Source: Streptomyces klenkii
GTDB lineage: Bacteria; Actinomycetota; Actinomycetes; Streptomycetales; Streptomycetaceae
Length of the DNA stretch: 64,000 nucleotides
NCBI RefSeq assembly: GCF_003626645.1
Contig: NZ_RBAM01000012.1
Span: forward strand, 1-64,000
Direction of reading: 5' to 3'
The notes beneath the pieces are model-generated. The model did no database searches and was not told the DNA's origin. It worked only from the letters and a program-made list of their open reading frames with translations. This document shows positions 50,136-58,713 of the stretch, piece after piece. The position numbers were made by a program, and so were the translations under genes. How positions within the stretch are numbered: the first letter of the stretch is position 1; each line of letters begins with the position of its first letter.

Positions 50136-50924
50136 TCAGATGAACTTCTGGCCCGCGAGGAACTCGGCGAGCTGCTTGCCGCCCTCGCCCTCGTCCTTGA
50201 CGACGGTGCCGGCCGTGCGGGCCGGGCGCTCCGTGGCCTCGTCGACCTTGGTCCAGGCGCCCTCCAGGCCGACCTCTTCGGCCTCCAGGCCGAGGTCGGA
50301 GAGGTCCAGGGACTGAACCGGCTTCTTCTTGGCCGCCATGATGCCCTTGAAGGACGGGTAGCGCGCCTCGCCGGACTGGTCGGTCACGGAGACCACGGCC
50401 GGGAGGGAGGCCTCCAGCTGCTCGCTGGCGGCGTCGCCGTCGCGGCGGCCGGTCACCTTGCCGCCCTCGACCTTGACCTCGGAGAGCAGGGTGACCTGCG
50501 GGACGCCGAGGCGCTCGGCGAGCATCGCCGGGACGACGCCCATGCCGCCGTCGGTGGAAGCCATGCCGGAGACGACCAGGTCGTAGCCGACGTGCTCCAG
50601 GGCCTTGGCCAGCACCAGCGAGGTGCCGAGGGCGTCGGTGCCGTGCAGGTCGTCGTCCTCGACGTGGACGGCCTTGTCGGCACCCATCGAAAGCGCCTTG
50701 CGGAGCGCGTCCTTGGCGTCCTCGGGGCCGACCGTCAGGACGGTGATCTCCGCGTCGTCGTCGGCCGCCTCCTTGATCTGCAGCGCCTGCTCGACCGCGT
50801 ACTCGTCGAGCTCCGAGAGCAGGCCGTCCACGTCGTCGCGGTCGACGGTCAGGTCCTCGGCGAAGTGCCGGTCGCCGGTGGCGTCGGGCACGTACTTCAC
50901 AGTGACAACGATCCTCAAGCTCAC
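50136..50924 (-). CDS. etfB: Electron transfer flavoprotein, beta subunit
   Basis: A 262-residue AMP-binding subunit of the ETF heterodimer. It starts SLRIVVTVKYVPDATGDRHF and contains the ETF-beta signature VVSGMASTDGGMGVVPAMLA with the recognition-loop region that docks onto dehydrogenases (ARYPSFKGIMAAKKKPV). GTG 50924 is set by AGGAGAGCC upstream and conservation of the beginning; the longer frame to 50975 has no support. It is the first gene of etfBA. Confidence 0.96.
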   Translation of the reverse strand: MSLRIVVTVKYVPDATGDRHFAEDLTVDRDDVDGLLSELDEYAVEQALQIKEAADDDAEITVLTVGPEDAKDALRKALSMGADKAVHVEDDDLHGTDALGTSLVLAKALEHVGYDLVVSGMASTDGGMGVVPAMLAERLGVPQVTLLSEVKVEGGKVTGRRDGDAASEQLEASLPAVVSVTDQSGEARYPSFKGIMAAKKKPVQSLDLSDLGLEAEEVGLEGAWTKVDEATERPARTAGTVVKDEGEGGKQLAEFLAGQKFI

Positions 50925-50955
50925 GCCGGCTCTCCTACTGCATCGTCTCTTCGTA

Positions 50956-50976
50956 GCTGCCTTGGCAGGCAGCATA
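50956..50976 (-). promoter_or_regulatory. -10 element and dyad of the etfBA promoter
   Basis: On the minus strand TATGCT (50976-50971) is a good -10 hexamer, overlapped by the inverted repeat GCTGCCT (50956-50962)/AGGCAGC (50967-50973). No -35 match is visible. The predicted leader is about 40 bases. The dyad may be an operator or a leader hairpin. Confidence 0.45.
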
Positions 50977-51111
50977 GGCGCCTTGTGGGGCGGATTCCGC
51001 CCGTTGCGGGCCGCGCCCCGAACGGAATGTTACTCGTCAGTACAGCGACCCGTTCAGCCGGGCGCAAGGCCGGTCGGCTGTGATCTGTCCAACGTGCGAA
51101 CGCGGGACGTC

Positions 51112-51615
51112 TCAGTCCCGCAGACCGTTGAAGCGCCCCTGGTGGTAGACGAGCGGGCTCCCCGCTCCGGCGGGGTCACCCGCGACGACCTCGGCGAGCA
51201 CGAGACGGTGGTCCCCCGCGGGCACCTTGGCCACCACGCGGCACACCAGCCACGCCAGGACGCCGTCCAGCAGCGGCACGCCCTCCGGCCCGGGGCGCCA
51301 GCGCGTGGGCGGGGCGAAGCGGTCGGCGCCGCTGCGCGCGAAGGTGCCGGCGAGCTCTCTCTGGTGCTCGCCGAGTATGTGCACGCCGACGTGCTCGGCG
51401 TCGGCGAGTACGGGCCAGCTGGACGAGCCGGTGCCCACGCCGAAGGAGACGAGGGGCGGCTCGGCGGCCACGGAGGTGAGCGAGGTGGCCGTGAAGCCGA
51501 CCGGGCGCGCGCCCTGCGCGGTGATCACGGCGACTCCGGCGGCGTGCCGGCGGAAGACGGAGCGCAGCAGTTCCGGAGTGGCGAGGGAGGTGCCGAGCCC
51601 GGGCATGGCCGTCAT
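51112..51615 (-). CDS. Flavin reductase-like FMN-binding protein
   Basis: A 167-residue protein of the flavin reductase (HpaC-like) family, which supplies reduced flavin to monooxygenases. Conserved pieces are FRRHAAGVAVITAQGARPVG, FTATSLTSVAAEPPLVSFGV and the histidine segment GDHRLVLAEV. ATG 51615 has AAGGACAG before it; a longer form to 51657 is possible. It is close to, but separately transcribed from, the etf operon, and no partner monooxygenase is nearby. Confidence 0.87.
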   Translation of the reverse strand: MTAMPGLGTSLATPELLRSVFRRHAAGVAVITAQGARPVGFTATSLTSVAAEPPLVSFGVGTGSSSWPVLADAEHVGVHILGEHQRELAGTFARSGADRFAPPTRWRPGPEGVPLLDGVLAWLVCRVVAKVPAGDHRLVLAEVVAGDPAGAGSPLVYHQGRFNGLRD

Positions 51616-51760
51616 GAAACTGTCCTTCTGCTGGTGGGTCGAGCCGGTCCTGGCCACATAACGTCACCCTGACGATTCGCGGCGTGAAGCGTCAAGGGCA
51701 GCCTCGGAGATGGGAGACGGATCACGGCGAACGCCGGGACCACGGGATTCCCGCGGCCGC

Positions 51761-52090
51761 TCACACCGCCGCCCCGAGCGCCGCGATGACGTCCGCCCTG
51801 CGCGGCTGGCCCGCGGCGCGGCGCACGATGCGCCCGGCGGCGTCGAGGACGAGGACGGTCGGCGTCGCGGTGATGTCCAGGGCCCGCACGAGCGCGAGGT
51901 GCGCCTCCGCGTCGACCTCGACGTGCGCGACCCCCTCGACCATGCCCGCGACCTGTTCCAGAGTCCGTCTCGTGGCCCGGCAGGGCTGGCAGAAGGCGCT
52001 GGAGAACTGGACGAGCGTGGCCCGTGCCCCGAGCTCCCCGCCGATGTCGGCGGCCCCCAGCCGCGGCCCGCCGCCGTCACCCTCGTGCAC
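51761..52090 (-). CDS. Thioredoxin-family protein
   Basis: A 109-residue thioredoxin fold protein with active site C34-Q-P-C37 (SSAFCQPCRATRRTL) and the cis-proline loop ITATPTVLVLD. The CQPC motif replaces the WCGPC of classic thioredoxins, which would raise or shift its redox potential. GTG 52090 is chosen because it gives thioredoxin length and follows GAAGAGGGG; upstream codons to 52255 are non-conserved. Probably a cytosolic disulfide reductase. Confidence 0.85.
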   Translation of the reverse strand: MHEGDGGGPRLGAADIGGELGARATLVQFSSAFCQPCRATRRTLEQVAGMVEGVAHVEVDAEAHLALVRALDITATPTVLVLDAAGRIVRRAAGQPRRADVIAALGAAV

Positions 52091-52335
52091 GTTCTGCCCC
52101 TCTTCCCGTCGTGTTTTCCATCGGTGCAGCACCGCGCGGTACGGAGAAAATTCCTCGGGATTCCCCGGGAATTCCCCGCCTCCCGGCACCGACGTGATGA
52201 GGATCTCCCGGCCGCCGGGGCGTCCTCGCTGGCCCCGGGCCGGGCATTCGGGCACGATCTGGCAGAAGCCGAACCCTACGGCGGCGTAACTTAGCCCGGG
52301 AGCCCCCTCCCCAGGCCCGGAAGGATCCCCCCTCG

Positions 52336-53067
52336 ATGGCAGAGCTCGTCTACCCCCCGGTGATCGGTGTCGCCCGCACCATGTTCAAGGCGCTCGATCT
52401 GCGCTTCGACATCCAGGGCACCGAGCACGTCCCCGCTCGGGGCGGGGCGGTCCTGGTGAGCAACCACATCGGCTACCTCGACTTCGTCTTCTGCGGGATG
52501 GCCGCCCGCCCCGCCAAGCGGCTGGTGCGCTTCATGGCCAAGGAGTCGGTGTTCCGGCACAAGGTGTCGGGTCCGCTGATGCGCGCGATGAAGCACATCC
52601 CCGTGGACCGCGCGGCCGGCATGGACGCCTACAAGCACGCGCTGACCGCGCTGCGCTCCGGCGAGATCATCGGGGTGTTCCCGGAGGCGACGATCTCCCA
52701 GTCGTTCACGCTGAAGAACTTCAAGTCCGGCGCGGCCCGGCTCGCCCAGGAGGCCGGGGTGCCGCTGCTGCCGATGGCGCTGTGGGGCACGCAGCGGCTG
52801 TGGACCAAGGGGCACAAGCGTGACCTGGGCCGCAACCACGTGCCGATCTCGATACGGGTCGGCGAGCCGCTGACCCCCGGGGCGGACGAGCACCCGGACA
52901 CCCTCAGCGACCGGCTGCGCTCCCGCGTCCAGGAGCTCCTGGAGGCGGCTCAGCGCGCCTACCCGGTGCGGACGAAGGACGCGGACGACACCTGGTGGAT
53001 CCCGGCGCACCTCGGCGGCACGGCGCCCACGCCGGACATGGCGGCGGCGATGGACCGGCGCCGCTAG
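52336..53067 (+). CDS. 1-acylglycerol-3-phosphate acyltransferase (PlsC-like)
   Basis: A 243-residue lysophospholipid acyltransferase. The catalytic HX4D is H44-D49 in SNHIGYLDF, the second motif is KHIPVDR, the third GVFPEATISQSF and the fourth VPLLPMALWGTQRL. It adds the second acyl chain in phosphatidic acid synthesis or a related remodelling step at the inner membrane face. It stands alone between a thioredoxin gene and a strong terminator. Confidence 0.92.
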   Translation: MAELVYPPVIGVARTMFKALDLRFDIQGTEHVPARGGAVLVSNHIGYLDFVFCGMAARPAKRLVRFMAKESVFRHKVSGPLMRAMKHIPVDRAAGMDAYKHALTALRSGEIIGVFPEATISQSFTLKNFKSGAARLAQEAGVPLLPMALWGTQRLWTKGHKRDLGRNHVPISIRVGEPLTPGADEHPDTLSDRLRSRVQELLEAAQRAYPVRTKDADDTWWIPAHLGGTAPTPDMAAAMDRRR

Positions 53068-53070
53068 AGC

Positions 53071-53152
53071 GCAGAGCACAGGACGCAGAGCACGGGACGC
53101 AGAACGCAGCGCACCCGTCACGGCAAAAACGCAACGTACCCGTCACGGCAAA
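53071..53152. repeat. 14-bp and 25-bp tandem repeats beyond a stop codon
   Basis: Beginning 4 bases after the acyltransferase stop: GCAGAGCACAGGAC (53071-53084), GCAGAGCACGGGAC (53085-53098) and a diverged third copy (53099-53112); then ACCCGTCACGGCAAA at 53113-53127 and again at 53138-53152. The terminator follows immediately. Confidence 0.85.
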
Positions 53153-53153
53153 G

Positions 53154-53183
53154 GGCGCCCGGCCGCACTCGCGGCCGGGCGCC
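53154..53183. terminator. Bidirectional terminator, 13-bp stem
   Basis: GGCGCCCGGCCGC (53154-53166) pairs with 53171-53183 around ACTC, flanked by AAA on the left and TTT on the right. It lies between the convergent acyltransferase and threonine aldolase genes. Confidence 0.9.
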
Positions 53184-53206
53184 TTTCGCCATTCCCGGGG
53201 CGGCTG

Positions 53207-54277
53207 CTACTGCCTGCCCATCTCCTCGGCCAGGGCCGCCGCGAAGGCGTCGACGTCGGCCTCGGTGGTGTCGAAGGAGCACATCCAGCGGACGTCGCCG
53301 GCCGCCTCGTCCCAGAAGTAGAAGCGGTAGCGCTTCTGGAGGCGCTCGCTCACGTCGTGCGGGAGCCGGGCGAAGACGGCGTTGGACTGCACCGGGTGCA
53401 GGATCTCCACGCCCTCGACGGCCCGTACGCGCTCGGCCAGGCGCGCGGCCATGGCGTTGGCGTGCGAGGCGTTGCGCAGCCACAGGTCGCCGCTGAGCAG
53501 GGCCTCGAACTGGGCCGAGACGAAGCGCATCTTGGAGGCGAGCTGCATGGACATCTTGCGCAGGTGCTTCATCGCCCGGACCGCGTCCGGGTTCAGGACG
53601 ACGACGCACTCGCCGAAGACCAGGCCGTTCTTCGTGCCGCCGAAGGAGAGCAGGTCCACGCCGGCGTCGGTGGTGAAGGCCCGCAGGGGGACGCCCAGGG
53701 TGGCGGCGGCGTTGGCGATGCGCGAGCCGTCCAGGTGGACCTTCATGCCCCGCTCGTGGGCGTGGTCGCAGATCTCGCGGATCTCCTCGGGCGTGTAGCA
53801 CGTGCCGAGCTCGGTGGTCTGGGTGATCGAGACGATCTGCGGCTGCGCCCGGTGCTCGTCGTCCCAGCCGAAGGCCTCGCGGTCGATGAGCTCGGGGGTG
53901 AGCTTGCCGTGCTCGGTGGGCACGGTGAGCAGCTTCAGGCCGCCGACGCGCTCGGGCGCCCCGCACTCGTCGACGTTGATGTGCGCGGTGGCGGCGGAGA
54001 TGACCGCGCCCCAGCGCTCGGTCGCGGCCTGGAGGGCGACGACGTTGGCGCCCGTGCCGTTGAAGACGGGGAACGCCTCGGCGGTGGGGCCGAAGTGCCC
54101 GCGCATCACGTCCTGGAGGTGGGCGGTGTAGTCGTCCTCGCCGTAGGCGACCTGGTGCCCGCCGTTGGCGACGGCGAGCGCCGCGAGGATCTCGGGGTGG
54201 GCGCCCGCGTAGTTGTCGCTGGCGAACCCGCGGACCTCCGGGTCGTGGCGGCGTATCGCGTCGGTCTTGTCGGTCAT
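53207..54277 (-). CDS. Threonine aldolase-family PLP enzyme (beta-eliminating lyase)
   Basis: A 356-residue fold-type I PLP enzyme of the low-specificity L-threonine aldolase family: FASDNYAGAHPEILAALA at the start, YGEDDYTAHLQ, KVHLDGSRIANAAATLGV and the PLP lysine in DLLSFGGTKNGLV. It would cleave threonine or another beta-hydroxy amino acid to glycine and an aldehyde. Its ATG overlaps the SDR stop by four bases (ATGA), so it is coupled to that gene and is the last of a three-gene operon with a DUF6421-like protein. Confidence 0.88.
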   Translation of the reverse strand: MTDKTDAIRRHDPEVRGFASDNYAGAHPEILAALAVANGGHQVAYGEDDYTAHLQDVMRGHFGPTAEAFPVFNGTGANVVALQAATERWGAVISAATAHINVDECGAPERVGGLKLLTVPTEHGKLTPELIDREAFGWDDEHRAQPQIVSITQTTELGTCYTPEEIREICDHAHERGMKVHLDGSRIANAAATLGVPLRAFTTDAGVDLLSFGGTKNGLVFGECVVVLNPDAVRAMKHLRKMSMQLASKMRFVSAQFEALLSGDLWLRNASHANAMAARLAERVRAVEGVEILHPVQSNAVFARLPHDVSERLQKRYRFYFWDEAAGDVRWMCSFDTTEADVDAFAAALAEEMGRQ

Positions 54278-55035
54278 ACCTGCGGAGTCAGCCACAGACG
54301 GGTTCCGTTCACTTCCTGGGCGGGCTTCTCCCAGACGCCGACGATCGCCTCGGCGAGGTCCTTGACGTCGGTGAAGCCCGCGAACTTCGCATTCGGGCGC
54401 TCGGCGCGCATGGCGTCGTGCACCAGTGCCTTGACGATCAGGATGGCAGCGGCGGCCTGCGGCGGGCCCTCGCCCCCCGCCTTGCGGAAGGAGTCGGCGA
54501 GCGCGAGCGTCCACGCCTCGGCGGCGGCCTTGGAGGCGGAGTAGGCGGCGTTGCCCGCGGTGGGCTTGCTGGCGCCCGCCGCGCTGACGAGCAGGAACCG
54601 GCCGTTGCCGCTGCGCTGCAGGGCGGGCTCGAAGGCGAGCGAGGTGTGCTGCACGGTGCGGATGAGCAGCTTCTCCAGCAGCTCCCAGTCGGCGAGGTCG
54701 GTCTCGGCGAAGGTGGCCGAGCCGCGCCAGCCGCCCACGAGGTGGACCAGGCCGTCGATGCGGCCGAACTCCTTCTCGGTGCGGTCCACCCAGCGGCGCG
54801 TGGCCTCCAGGTCCAGCAGGTCCACGGTGTCGCCGGTGACGGTGGCGCCGCCGTGGGCGTAGCGTGCGGCGTCCACGGCCTCGGCGAGGCGGGCCGCGTC
54901 CGCGTCGGAGGCGACGACCGTCGCTCCGGCCTCGGCCAGTCGCAGCAGCGTGGCGCGGCCGGCCGGGCCGGCGGCCCCCGCCACAGCCACGACGGCGCCG
55001 TCCAGCCGGCCGTTGCCGTTGGTGGGAGTGCTCAT
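54274..55035 (-). CDS. Short-chain dehydrogenase/reductase
   Basis: A 253-residue NAD(P)-dependent SDR. The cofactor loop AVVAVAGAAGPAGRATLLRL keeps the glycine pattern loosely (AxxxPxG), a serine is in LLVSAAGASKP and the catalytic Tyr-Lys is in AAYSASKAAAEAW. The substrate is unknown. GGAGACGACC precedes the ATG. It sits 23 bases after the DUF6421-like gene and overlaps the threonine aldolase gene; together these suggest a carbonyl reduction linked to a beta-hydroxy amino acid. Confidence 0.87.
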   Translation of the reverse strand: MSTPTNGNGRLDGAVVAVAGAAGPAGRATLLRLAEAGATVVASDADAARLAEAVDAARYAHGGATVTGDTVDLLDLEATRRWVDRTEKEFGRIDGLVHLVGGWRGSATFAETDLADWELLEKLLIRTVQHTSLAFEPALQRSGNGRFLLVSAAGASKPTAGNAAYSASKAAAEAWTLALADSFRKAGGEGPPQAAAAILIVKALVHDAMRAERPNAKFAGFTDVKDLAEAIVGVWEKPAQEVNGTRLWLTPQV

Positions 55036-55058
55036 GGTCGTCTCCTTCGTCTGCTTGC

Positions 55059-56456
55059 TCACGCGGCCACCTGCTGGGCCTTCGCCGCGGTGATCCCCTT
55101 GGTCGAGGCGATCACGTGCCGCAGCTTCTTGGCAAGCGCCTCGTAGAACATGCTGAGCGGGAACTCGTCCGGGAGCACGTCGTCCACGAGCTTGCGGGGC
55201 GGCTGGGTGAGGTCGAGGGCCTCGGGGCCCTTGGCCCAGACCGAGCCGGGGTGCGGGGGGAGGTAGGAGGAGACCAGCTCGTAGGCGGCGAGCCAGTGGA
55301 CCAGCTTGGGGCGGTCGATGCCGTCGCGGTAGAGCTTCTCGATCTCGCCGCAGAGCTGGTTGGTGATCTGCGGGGCTCGGTCCCAGTCGATGTGGAGGGT
55401 GTTGTCCGTCCAGCGTACGACGTCGTGGCGGTGGAGGTACGCGAAGAGGAGCTGGCCGCCGAGGCCGTCGTAGTTGCGGACGCGGTCGCCGGTGACCGGG
55501 AAGCGGAACATCCGGTCGAAGAGGACGGCGTACTGCACGTCGCGGCCGTGCGCGTTGCCCTCGGCCTCCAGCTTCACGGCCTCCTTGAAGGCGGTGAGGT
55601 CGCAGCGGAGCTCCTCCAGGCCGTACATCCAGAACGGCTGCCGCTGCTTGATCATGAAGGGGTCGAAGGGCAGGTCGCCGTGGCTGTGGGTGCGGTCGTG
55701 GACCATGTCCCACAGGACGAACGCCTGCTCGCAGCGGTGCTGGTCGCCGACCATGTCCTGGATGTCGGCGGGGAGCTCCAGGCCGAGGGCCTCGACGGCC
55801 GCCTCGGTGACGCGGCGGAAGCGGGCCGCCTCGCGGTCGCAGAAGATGCCGCCCCAGGCGAAGCGCTCGGGGGCCTCGCGGACGGCGATGGTCTCCGGGA
55901 AGAGGACGGCGGAGTTGGTGTCGTAGCCCGCGGTGAAGTCCTCGAAGGTGATGCCGAGGAAGAGCGGGTTGTCGTAGCGGGTGCGCTCCAGCTCGGCGAG
56001 CCACTCGGGCCAGACGACGCGCAGGACGACGGCCTCGAGATTGCGGTCGGGGTTGCCGTTCTGGGTGTACATCGGGAAGACGACGAGGTGCTGGAGGCCG
56101 TCGGCGCGCCGGGCGGCGGGCTGGAAGGCGAGGAGCGAGTCCAGGAAGTCGGGCACGCCGAAGCCCGTCTCCGCCCAGCGGCGCAGGTCGGCCACGAGGG
56201 CCGTGTGGTACGCGGCGTCGTGCGGCACGAGCGGCGAGAGCTGCCCGACGGCCGCGACGACGCGCTCCAGCTGGGCCCGGGCGGCCTCGCCCGGTGGTGC
56301 GTCCTCCGCGGTGAAGTCGATGGAGCCGTCCCGGGACTGCCACGGCCGGATCGTTTCCACAGCGTCCTTGAGCTCGGCCCACGCGGGGTGATCGATCACC
56401 GGCTCGGCGGTCGATTTGTCGGCCCGTATCGCCGTCGACGCAAGGATTTCCGTCAT
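55059..56456 (-). CDS. DUF6421-like protein of unknown function
   Basis: A 465-residue cytosolic protein that I link to DUF6421. It lacks familiar cofactor loops. A notable histidine-rich centre, LWDMVHDRTHSHGDLPFDPF (about 240-260), together with QHRCEQAF just before and YLHRHDVV later, could form a metal site. The end has a basic helix (YEALAKKLRHVIAS). GAGGAGGAG lies before ATG 56456. It is the first gene of the operon with an SDR and a threonine aldolase-type enzyme, so an enzymatic role in the same pathway is likely. Confidence 0.75.
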   Translation of the reverse strand: MTEILASTAIRADKSTAEPVIDHPAWAELKDAVETIRPWQSRDGSIDFTAEDAPPGEAARAQLERVVAAVGQLSPLVPHDAAYHTALVADLRRWAETGFGVPDFLDSLLAFQPAARRADGLQHLVVFPMYTQNGNPDRNLEAVVLRVVWPEWLAELERTRYDNPLFLGITFEDFTAGYDTNSAVLFPETIAVREAPERFAWGGIFCDREAARFRRVTEAAVEALGLELPADIQDMVGDQHRCEQAFVLWDMVHDRTHSHGDLPFDPFMIKQRQPFWMYGLEELRCDLTAFKEAVKLEAEGNAHGRDVQYAVLFDRMFRFPVTGDRVRNYDGLGGQLLFAYLHRHDVVRWTDNTLHIDWDRAPQITNQLCGEIEKLYRDGIDRPKLVHWLAAYELVSSYLPPHPGSVWAKGPEALDLTQPPRKLVDDVLPDEFPLSMFYEALAKKLRHVIASTKGITAAKAQQVAA

Positions 56457-56491
56457 GGCTGCTCCTCCTCGGGAGAACTTGGCGTTAAGAC

Positions 56492-56521
56492 ACCGTATCC
56501 GTGCGCGCTTCTCCTGCTCAA
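56492..56521 (-). promoter_or_regulatory. Promoter of the DUF6421-SDR-aldolase operon
   Basis: TTGAGC (56521-56516) and TACGGT (56497-56492) on the minus strand are 18 bases apart, placing the start about 30 bases before ATG 56456. The rest of the 401-base gap 56457-56857 is the divergent control region with the ABC importer; I see no clear rightward promoter there. Confidence 0.6.
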
Positions 56522-56857
56522 GAGGGGAGGCCACAAATTATCCTGCCGACCCCCTGGTCGAGCCGCTGTTTTTCCTGCACCCCTCCGCCATATGTGTTCC
56601 CATATCCGCATATCCGACACACCAGCCTCAGTGACCCCGTGTGCTGTCCTAGGCGAGTTTCGGTCATCCCCCGGGATTTCCAGCCCTCCCCGGCCCTTCC
56701 CGGCCGTCCCGGCGGCCCCCGGGGCCCGTTCTCCCGCGTCCTCCGGGCCTACCCGCCCGCCGCCGGTGAATTCATGAACGTGCAACAGTCTTCCGGTATG
56801 CGGACGGTCTGTGATCCGACCTGGACAGAGCGATGATCACGCTGCCAGTCTCGCGCC

Positions 56858-57799
56858 ATGCCCGACGCCAACCGGCCCTCGCGCCGCACCGCCGCCCCGG
56901 CCGCGCCCTCCGCCACCCGCCGCCCGCGCACGGCCCCGGTCGCCGCCTGCCTCGCCGTCCTGCTCGCGGCCGCCGCCGGCTGCGCTCCCCAGGACGACGG
57001 CGGCTCCGGCTCCTCGAAGTCCTCCGCGGCACCCCCCGCCGCGGCCGCGTGCACGAAGGGGAAACTGGCCACGCAGGTCCCCGGCAAGCTGACCGTGGGC
57101 ACCGACAAGCCCGCCTACGCGCCCTGGTTCCAGGACGACGATCCCTCGAACGGCAAGGGCTTCGAGTCGGCCGTCGCCTACGCCCTCGCCGAGCGGCTCG
57201 GGTACGACCGGGCCGACGTGGCCTGGCAGACCGTGCCCTTCAACACCGCCGTCGCCCCCGGCGCCAAGAAGTTCGACGTCGACCTCAACCAGGTCTCCGT
57301 CAGCGACGAGCGCCGCCGCGCCGTCGACTTCTCCTCCGGCTACTACGACGTCCGCCAGGCCGTCATCGCCCTCAAGGACTCCCCCGCGGCAAAGGCGAGG
57401 AGCGCCGCCGACCTCAAGCACGTCAAGCTCGGCGCCCAGGTCGGCACCACCAGCCTCGACGTCGTCAACGACGTCATCAAGCCCGACGAGCGGCCCGCCG
57501 TCTTCCAGAAGAACGACTACGCCAAGACCGCGCTCAAGAACCGCCAGGTCGAGGCGATCGTCGTGGACCTGCCCACCGCCTTCTACATCACCTCCGCCGA
57601 GGTCACGGACGCCCGGGTCGTCGGCCAGTTCGAGGCCGGGGGCGGCAAGCCCGAGCAGTTCGGTTTCGTCCTCGACAAGGGCAGCCGCCTCACCTCGTGC
57701 GTCAGCGGCGCCGTCGACTCCCTCCGCAAGGACGGCACGCTCGCCCGGCTGGAGAAGAAGTGGCTCTCCGAGGCAGTCGACGCCCCGGTGCTGAAGTGA
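56858..57799 (+). CDS. ABC importer substrate-binding lipoprotein (amino-acid type)
   Basis: A 313-residue SBP_bac_3 protein anchored by a lipobox LAAAAGC with C42; the leader is twin-arginine free and basic. The binding domain starts KLTVGTDKPAYAPWF and includes FDVDLNQVSVSDERRRAVDF and VVDLPTAFYITSAEV. This is the polar amino-acid (HisJ/GlnH) group. The binding-site acidic residue is in the DLNQ/SVSDERR region, but the ligand cannot be named. Its stop overlaps the permease start (GTGA). Confidence 0.92.
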   Translation: MPDANRPSRRTAAPAAPSATRRPRTAPVAACLAVLLAAAAGCAPQDDGGSGSSKSSAAPPAAAACTKGKLATQVPGKLTVGTDKPAYAPWFQDDDPSNGKGFESAVAYALAERLGYDRADVAWQTVPFNTAVAPGAKKFDVDLNQVSVSDERRRAVDFSSGYYDVRQAVIALKDSPAAKARSAADLKHVKLGAQVGTTSLDVVNDVIKPDERPAVFQKNDYAKTALKNRQVEAIVVDLPTAFYITSAEVTDARVVGQFEAGGGKPEQFGFVLDKGSRLTSCVSGAVDSLRKDGTLARLEKKWLSEAVDAPVLK

Positions 57800-58713
57800 G
57801 CGCCGGGGAAGCGGCCGCCGGCCCCGGGGACGCCGTGCCGTCCCTGGTGAAGGACGCCGCCCAGGACGCCTACACCCCCTCCGCACGGCGCCTCGAACGG
57901 GAGCGCTTCAAACGGGCCCGGGCGCGCCGCGCCACGGCGATCGCCGCCGGCAGCACCCTGGTCACGGGCGCCGTGCTGTTCCTGGCCGTCGTCAACTCCC
58001 CCGGCTGGGCGCGCACCCGTGAAACGTTTCTCAGCGGCCACTACGCGCGCGAGGCGCTGCCCAAGGTCCTGGAGGGCCTGTGGCTGAACCTCCGCCTGCT
58101 CGTCGTGTGCGGGGCGGCCGTGCTCGTCCTCGGCCTGCTGATCGCCGTCGCCCGCACGCTGCGCGGCCCGGTCTTCTTCCCGCTGCGCGCGCTCGCCACC
58201 GCCTACACCGACTTCTTCCGCGGGCTGCCCCTGGTGATCTGCCTGCTGATGGTCGTCTTCGGCGTCCCGGCGCTGCGCCTCCAGGGCGTGACCACCGACC
58301 CGGTGCTGCTGGGCGGGACGGCGCTGGTGCTGACCTACTCGGCCTACGTCGCCGAGGTCTTCCGCGCGGGCATCGAGTCCGTGCACCCCAGCCAGCGCGC
58401 CGCCGCCCGCTCGCTGGGCCTCACCGGCCGGCAGACGCTGCGGTTCGTCATCCTCCCGCAGGCCGTGCGCAGGGTCGTGCCGCCGCTTCTCAACGACCTG
58501 GTCTCGTTGCAGAAGGACACCGGCCTCGTCTCGATCGCCGGCGCGGTGGACGCCGTCTACGCGGCGCAGATCCTGTCGAGCAAGAGCTTCAACTACACGC
58601 CGTACGTGGTCGCCGGGCTCATCTTCGTCGCCCTCACCATCCCCATGACCCGCTTCACCGACTGGGTCACGGCACGGACGGACCGCCGGCGGGCACAGGG
58701 AGGGATCGTATGA
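57796..58713 (+). CDS. ABC importer permease (amino-acid type)
   Basis: A 305-residue permease of the HisM/GlnP family. A long cytosolic N-terminus (about 1-45, VKDAAQDAYTPSARRLERER) precedes about five or six helices; the EAA loop contains AARSLGLTGRQTLRFVILPQA. The TDFFRGLPLVICLLMVVFG motif is typical. It overlaps both neighbours by four bases, giving tight coupling. It probably forms a homodimer because no second permease gene is present. Confidence 0.93.
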   Translation: MSAGEAAAGPGDAVPSLVKDAAQDAYTPSARRLERERFKRARARRATAIAAGSTLVTGAVLFLAVVNSPGWARTRETFLSGHYAREALPKVLEGLWLNLRLLVVCGAAVLVLGLLIAVARTLRGPVFFPLRALATAYTDFFRGLPLVICLLMVVFGVPALRLQGVTTDPVLLGGTALVLTYSAYVAEVFRAGIESVHPSQRAAARSLGLTGRQTLRFVILPQAVRRVVPPLLNDLVSLQKDTGLVSIAGAVDAVYAAQILSSKSFNYTPYVVAGLIFVALTIPMTRFTDWVTARTDRRRAQGGIV

